Assembly: GCA_013696525.1 (NCBI GenBank)
Contig: JACCYK010000093.1
Location: 1-7,770, forward strand
Direction of reading: 5' to 3'
Length of the DNA: 7,770 nucleotides
From: Chloroflexia bacterium
Lineage (GTDB): Bacteria > Chloroflexota > Chloroflexia > Thermomicrobiales > UBA6265
Shown: piece by piece, positions 5,661 through 7,770 of the stretch
How positions within the stretch are numbered: position 1 is the stretch's first letter
Layout: every line of letters starts with the position of its first letter
The notes under the pieces: model-generated
The model's database searches: none
Told to the model about the DNA's origin: nothing
What the model saw: only the letters and a program-made list of their open reading frames with translations
Program-made: the position numbers and the translations under genes

Positions 5661-5785
5661 TAGGCTGGCCGAACGGGCTGACCCCTGGGCCAGCTCGTTG
5701 CGGCATTGCCGTTCGCGCCCAGGCGGGGCGTCGACATCGCGTTGTGACACCCCAGCGTTCGGGTCGGGTGAGGATTGAAACAAAC

Positions 5786-6253
5786 GTGGATCGCCAAGCC
5801 TATATCGACTACCTAGTCGACCATTATGAGCACCCCCGGAGCAAACACCGGATGGAGGACGCCGACGTTCAGCTTGGCGGCGGCAACCCCGGCTGCGGCG
5901 ATCTGATCACCTTCTACCTCAAGATCGAGGATGACCGGATCAAAGCCATCAGCTTCGAAGGCGAGGGCTGCACGATCAGCCAGGCCGGCGGCTCGATCAT
6001 CGCCGAGATGGCGGAGGGCATGTCGCTGGACGAAGTGAAGGCGCTCGGCCTGGACACGATGAAGGAAGAGATGGGCGAGGACGTGGTCAAGAGCCGGGTC
6101 CTCTGCGCCACCCTGGCCCTGGGCACCGTCCAGGCCGCGATCGACCAGTACCGGCGGGAACGGACGCTGGCCGGCGTGGCCGCGGCGGCCACGCCATCCG
6201 CGAATTCTGACGGCATAGTGCCCGTACCGGTGATGGACCTCAGCGGCCGCTGA
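5786..6253 (+). CDS. sufU: Fe-S cluster assembly scaffold, SufU/IscU type
   Basis: Scaffold or sulfur-relay protein that takes sulfur from a cysteine desulfurase during Fe-S cluster assembly in the cytoplasm. The GTG at 5786 gives 155 aa starting VDRQAYIDYLVDHYEHPR, the usual N-terminus of the family; GTGAGGA lies about 11 bases upstream. A GTG at 5768 is an alternative adding six residues. The three ligand cysteines are C37 in GGNPGCGD (with D39), C62 in EGEGCTIS, and C107 in SRVLCATLAL. C62 to C107 is 45 positions, like IscU, so the insertion typical of Bacillus SufU is absent, yet R104 precedes the last Cys by three as in SufU. A low-complexity Ala/Pro/Val tail follows about residue 128. 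No desulfurase gene is adjacent in the window. Convergent with pmbA, overlapping by 14 bases. Confidence 0.9.
   Translation: MDRQAYIDYLVDHYEHPRSKHRMEDADVQLGGGNPGCGDLITFYLKIEDDRIKAISFEGEGCTISQAGGSIIAEMAEGMSLDEVKALGLDTMKEEMGEDVVKSRVLCATLALGTVQAAIDQYRRERTLAGVAAAATPSANSDGIVPVPVMDLSGR
6240..6253. repeat. 14-bp perfect palindrome forming the sufU/pmbA 3' overlap
   Basis: TCAGCGGCCGCTGA is its own reverse complement. It is exactly the overlap of the two convergent genes, so both reading frames end identically with AGC GGC CGC TGA, Ser-Gly-Arg-stop. Confidence 0.95.
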
Positions 6254-7625
6254 CCATCATGCGGGCGATACGGAAGGTGGGGGCCGAGGCGGTGTCGACG
6301 AACCGGGCATCGTTGCCAACGGCGTCGATGTTGAGCAGCATCTCCTGCAAACGGCCGGAAATGTTGATTTCGCCGACCGGGTAGGCAAGCTCGCCATGCT
6401 CGATCCAGAGGCCGGCGGCGCCGCGGGAGAAGTCCCCGGTGGCCAGATTCTCGCCGGAGCCGAGCATGTCGGTCAGATAAAGCCCGTCTTCAACCCCGGC
6501 GATGATCGCCTCGGGTGAGCTAACGCCGGGAGCCATCACCAGGTTGCTGGGCGCGACCCCGATCCGTGATCCCACGCCTGGAATGGACGACCGCCCGGCG
6601 TTGGCGGTGCTGGGCCGGCCCGCCTTGCGGCCGCTATAGGCATCGTAGAGGAAGCTGACAAAGGTGCCCGCCTCGAATAGCGAGGTTCGTCGGGAGGCGA
6701 CGCCCTCGACATCGAAGGGCCGGCTGCCGCCGCGGCCGGGGAGGGTGGCGTCGTCGGTGATGGTCACCAGTGGGGATGCGAGTTGCTCCCCCTCACGGTC
6801 GATCAAGAAGGAGGCGCCGCGATAGCGGAAGTCGCCGGCCGCGGCTTGGGCGAGGATGCCAAGGAATTCCCGAGCCGCCTCCGGCGCCCAGACGACCGGC
6901 GCCTCGCGCGTCGGTACCGGGCGGGCGCCGAGCTGGCGCCGGGCTCGCTCCGCCGCGGTGCGGCCGACCGTCTCGGCATCCTCCATCCCGGCCAGCCGGC
7001 GGTCGGCGGCGTACCACCACCCCTCGCGCTTCTTGCCCTCGGCATCGTCGGCGGCGGCGCTGACCACGAGATAACAGGCGGTGGCGGGGTAGCTGGCGGC
7101 GAAGCCGCGGCTATTGGCCAGCGCCATCATCCCCGCCTGGCGGGCGGCGGTCGCCCCCTCACCGCTCCGGACCCGCCGATCGAGCCCACGAGCGGCGGCA
7201 TCGGCCTGGCGGGCGAGGGCCAGCAACAGGTCCGGGGCCGGATCGAGTAGGGCGGGGTCGACCAGATCGAGAGTCGTGTCGTCACCGTTGGCGGCGGGGA
7301 ATGGCCCGTCCGGCAGCCCGGCGTCCGGGTCGGGAGCGGTCAGTCTTGCCAGCGCCACGGCGTCCGCCGCGAGGCGGGCGAGGGCGTCCGGGGCGATGTC
7401 GGAGGTGGTGGCCGCCGCCGTTCGCGAGCCAACGAAGACGCGCAGGGTCAGGATGCCGGTCTCGGTATCAACGCGCTCATCGACCTGGCCGTCGCGGACC
7501 CGGACCGAAGAGGACCGGGCGGCGCGCAGCCCGGCCTCGGCGTCGCCAGCGCCGGCCCGGCGCGCCAGCTCGACCGCCTGGATGGCGGCGGTCAGCGCCG
7601 CCGTGCCGTCCGTGGCGGCGGTCAT
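6240..7625 (-). CDS. pmbA: TldE/PmbA subunit of the TldD/TldE protease
   Basis: Partner of TldD in a cytoplasmic heterodimeric metalloprotease that degrades unfolded peptides and matures some peptide toxins and microcins in enterobacteria; TldE itself carries no metal site. The ATG at 7625 gives 461 aa; the frame is open to 7712, but that part overlaps tldD and is not family-like. The N-terminal domain has the family's VRVRDGQVDERVDTETGILTLRV pattern (about 41-64, R-x-G-x-x-E) and SRTAAATTSDI. The C-terminal beta-rich domain shows SPLVTITDDATLPG (about 284-297), SRPFDVEGVASRRT (301-314), FLYDAYSGRKAG (325-336), TGDFSRGAAGLWIEHGE (396-412) and LQEMLLNIDAVGND (426-439). No H-E-x-x-x-H is present, as expected. 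The start overlaps the tldD stop as ATGA, implying coupling; GGCGGGA lies seven to eight bases upstream. Confidence 0.93.
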   Translation of the reverse strand: MTAATDGTAALTAAIQAVELARRAGAGDAEAGLRAARSSSVRVRDGQVDERVDTETGILTLRVFVGSRTAAATTSDIAPDALARLAADAVALARLTAPDPDAGLPDGPFPAANGDDTTLDLVDPALLDPAPDLLLALARQADAAARGLDRRVRSGEGATAARQAGMMALANSRGFAASYPATACYLVVSAAADDAEGKKREGWWYAADRRLAGMEDAETVGRTAAERARRQLGARPVPTREAPVVWAPEAAREFLGILAQAAAGDFRYRGASFLIDREGEQLASPLVTITDDATLPGRGGSRPFDVEGVASRRTSLFEAGTFVSFLYDAYSGRKAGRPSTANAGRSSIPGVGSRIGVAPSNLVMAPGVSSPEAIIAGVEDGLYLTDMLGSGENLATGDFSRGAAGLWIEHGELAYPVGEINISGRLQEMLLNIDAVGNDARFVDTASAPTFRIARMMVSGR

Positions 7626-7770
7626 GCCTCGGTCCCGCCGACGGTGATGCCATCGATCAGGACGGTCGGCAGGCCGAGGTTGACCGGCAGCGCTTGCCCG
7701 TTCTTGCCACACAGGCCGGCCATCTCGTCGATGGCGAGGTCGTTGCCGACCATGGTGACCCGGGTCATGC
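7622..7770 (-). CDS. tldD: TldD metalloprotease subunit, last 48 residues (5' end outside window)
   Basis: The minus-strand frame ending at TGA (7624-7622) reads MTRVTMVGNDLAIDEMAGLC followed by GKNGQALPVNLG and ends PTVLIDGITVGGTEA. The V-G-N-D, C-G-K-x-G-Q and I-D-G-x-T-V-G-G-T sequence is the hallmark C-terminus of TldD, the zinc-bearing subunit of the TldD/TldE protease. Its metal-binding H-E-x-x-x-H motif would lie to the right of the window and cannot be checked. The Met at the edge is internal, not a start. It overlaps pmbA by ATGA, the usual tldD-pmbA arrangement. Confidence 0.9.
   Translation of the reverse strand, partial: MTRVTMVGNDLAIDEMAGLCGKNGQALPVNLGLPTVLIDGITVGGTEA

Larger units (their letters stand above)
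5297..5785. other. Intergenic region of about 490 bases between divergent small gene and sufU
   Basis: Besides the possible leader ORF near the left end and the TATACT box at 5655, no gene is supported. The stretch 5470-5545 is noticeably richer in A and T than the rest of the window, with T-runs near 5525. A plus-strand frame in phase with sufU stays open from 5387, but its translation has no family-like content and is not counted as sufU. I found no tRNA, riboswitch or clear inverted repeat in it. Confidence 0.5.

Noticed and set aside
5511..5783. Minus-strand 90-codon frame in the sufU upstream region
   Set aside because: No ribosome site, no recognisable motif, Arg/Pro/Ala-rich composition; likely chance.
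5387..5785. 133-codon extension of sufU
   Set aside because: The translation is unlike the family, crosses the TATACT box, and SufU proteins begin at the residues encoded from 5786.
6783..7250. Plus-strand 155-codon frame and others opposite pmbA
   Set aside because: Antisense to a well-supported pmbA; no motif evidence.
1..7770. CRISPR arrays, tRNA, rRNA, insertion sequences
   Set aside because: Looked for on both strands; no regularly spaced repeats, no tRNA-like folds with anticodon arms, no transposase motifs or terminal repeats were seen.

Overview
The window is high-GC bacterial chromosomal DNA with compact, mostly leftward operons and several GTG starts. The gene content (divergent mltG/miaA, an mltG-aroE-prepilin peptidase cluster, an IscU-like SufU, a tldD-pmbA pair) and the protein wording suggest a member of Chloroflexota, perhaps Thermomicrobia. 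This taxonomic placement is inference from style and gene order; no rRNA gene is present to settle it.

Layout from left to right. (1) Bases 1-1046 (+) hold the C-terminal third or so of a DUF499-family ATPase, a type known from anti-phage islands next to DUF1156 DNA methylases; the rest lies off the left edge. (2) After a short convergent gap with a small perfect palindrome comes a leftward three-gene unit read mltG (3785 to 2703), aroE (2684 to 1809), A24 prepilin peptidase (1812 to 1144), with an ATGA stop/start overlap between the last two. (3) mltG and the rightward miaA (3865-4848) diverge from a very compact region around 3850, where one AT-rich heptamer reads as a -10 box on both strands. 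(4) miaA ends at a 16-bp perfect hairpin (4873-4908). It faces a small unrecognised beta-rich protein gene of 105 aa (5296 to 4979, -). (5) About 490 bases without a firm gene follow, holding a candidate promoter for the next gene and a possible 24-codon leader ORF. (6) A SufU/IscU-type Fe-S scaffold gene (5786-6253, +) converges on pmbA/tldE (7625 to 6240, -); they overlap by 14 bases that form a perfect palindrome. pmbA overlaps the 3' end of tldD, which runs off the right edge.

Functionally this is mostly housekeeping: peptidoglycan strand-length control (MltG), shikimate pathway (AroE), pilin/pseudopilin processing (prepilin peptidase), tRNA A37 isopentenylation (MiaA), Fe-S assembly (SufU) and the TldD/TldE protease. 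The two accessory-looking parts are the DUF499 gene at the left edge and the small beta-rich gene in the middle. I see no CRISPR array, insertion sequence, tRNA or rRNA. I do not see a complete new system in the window; the most promising lead for one is the truncated DUF499 locus and whatever lies to its left.
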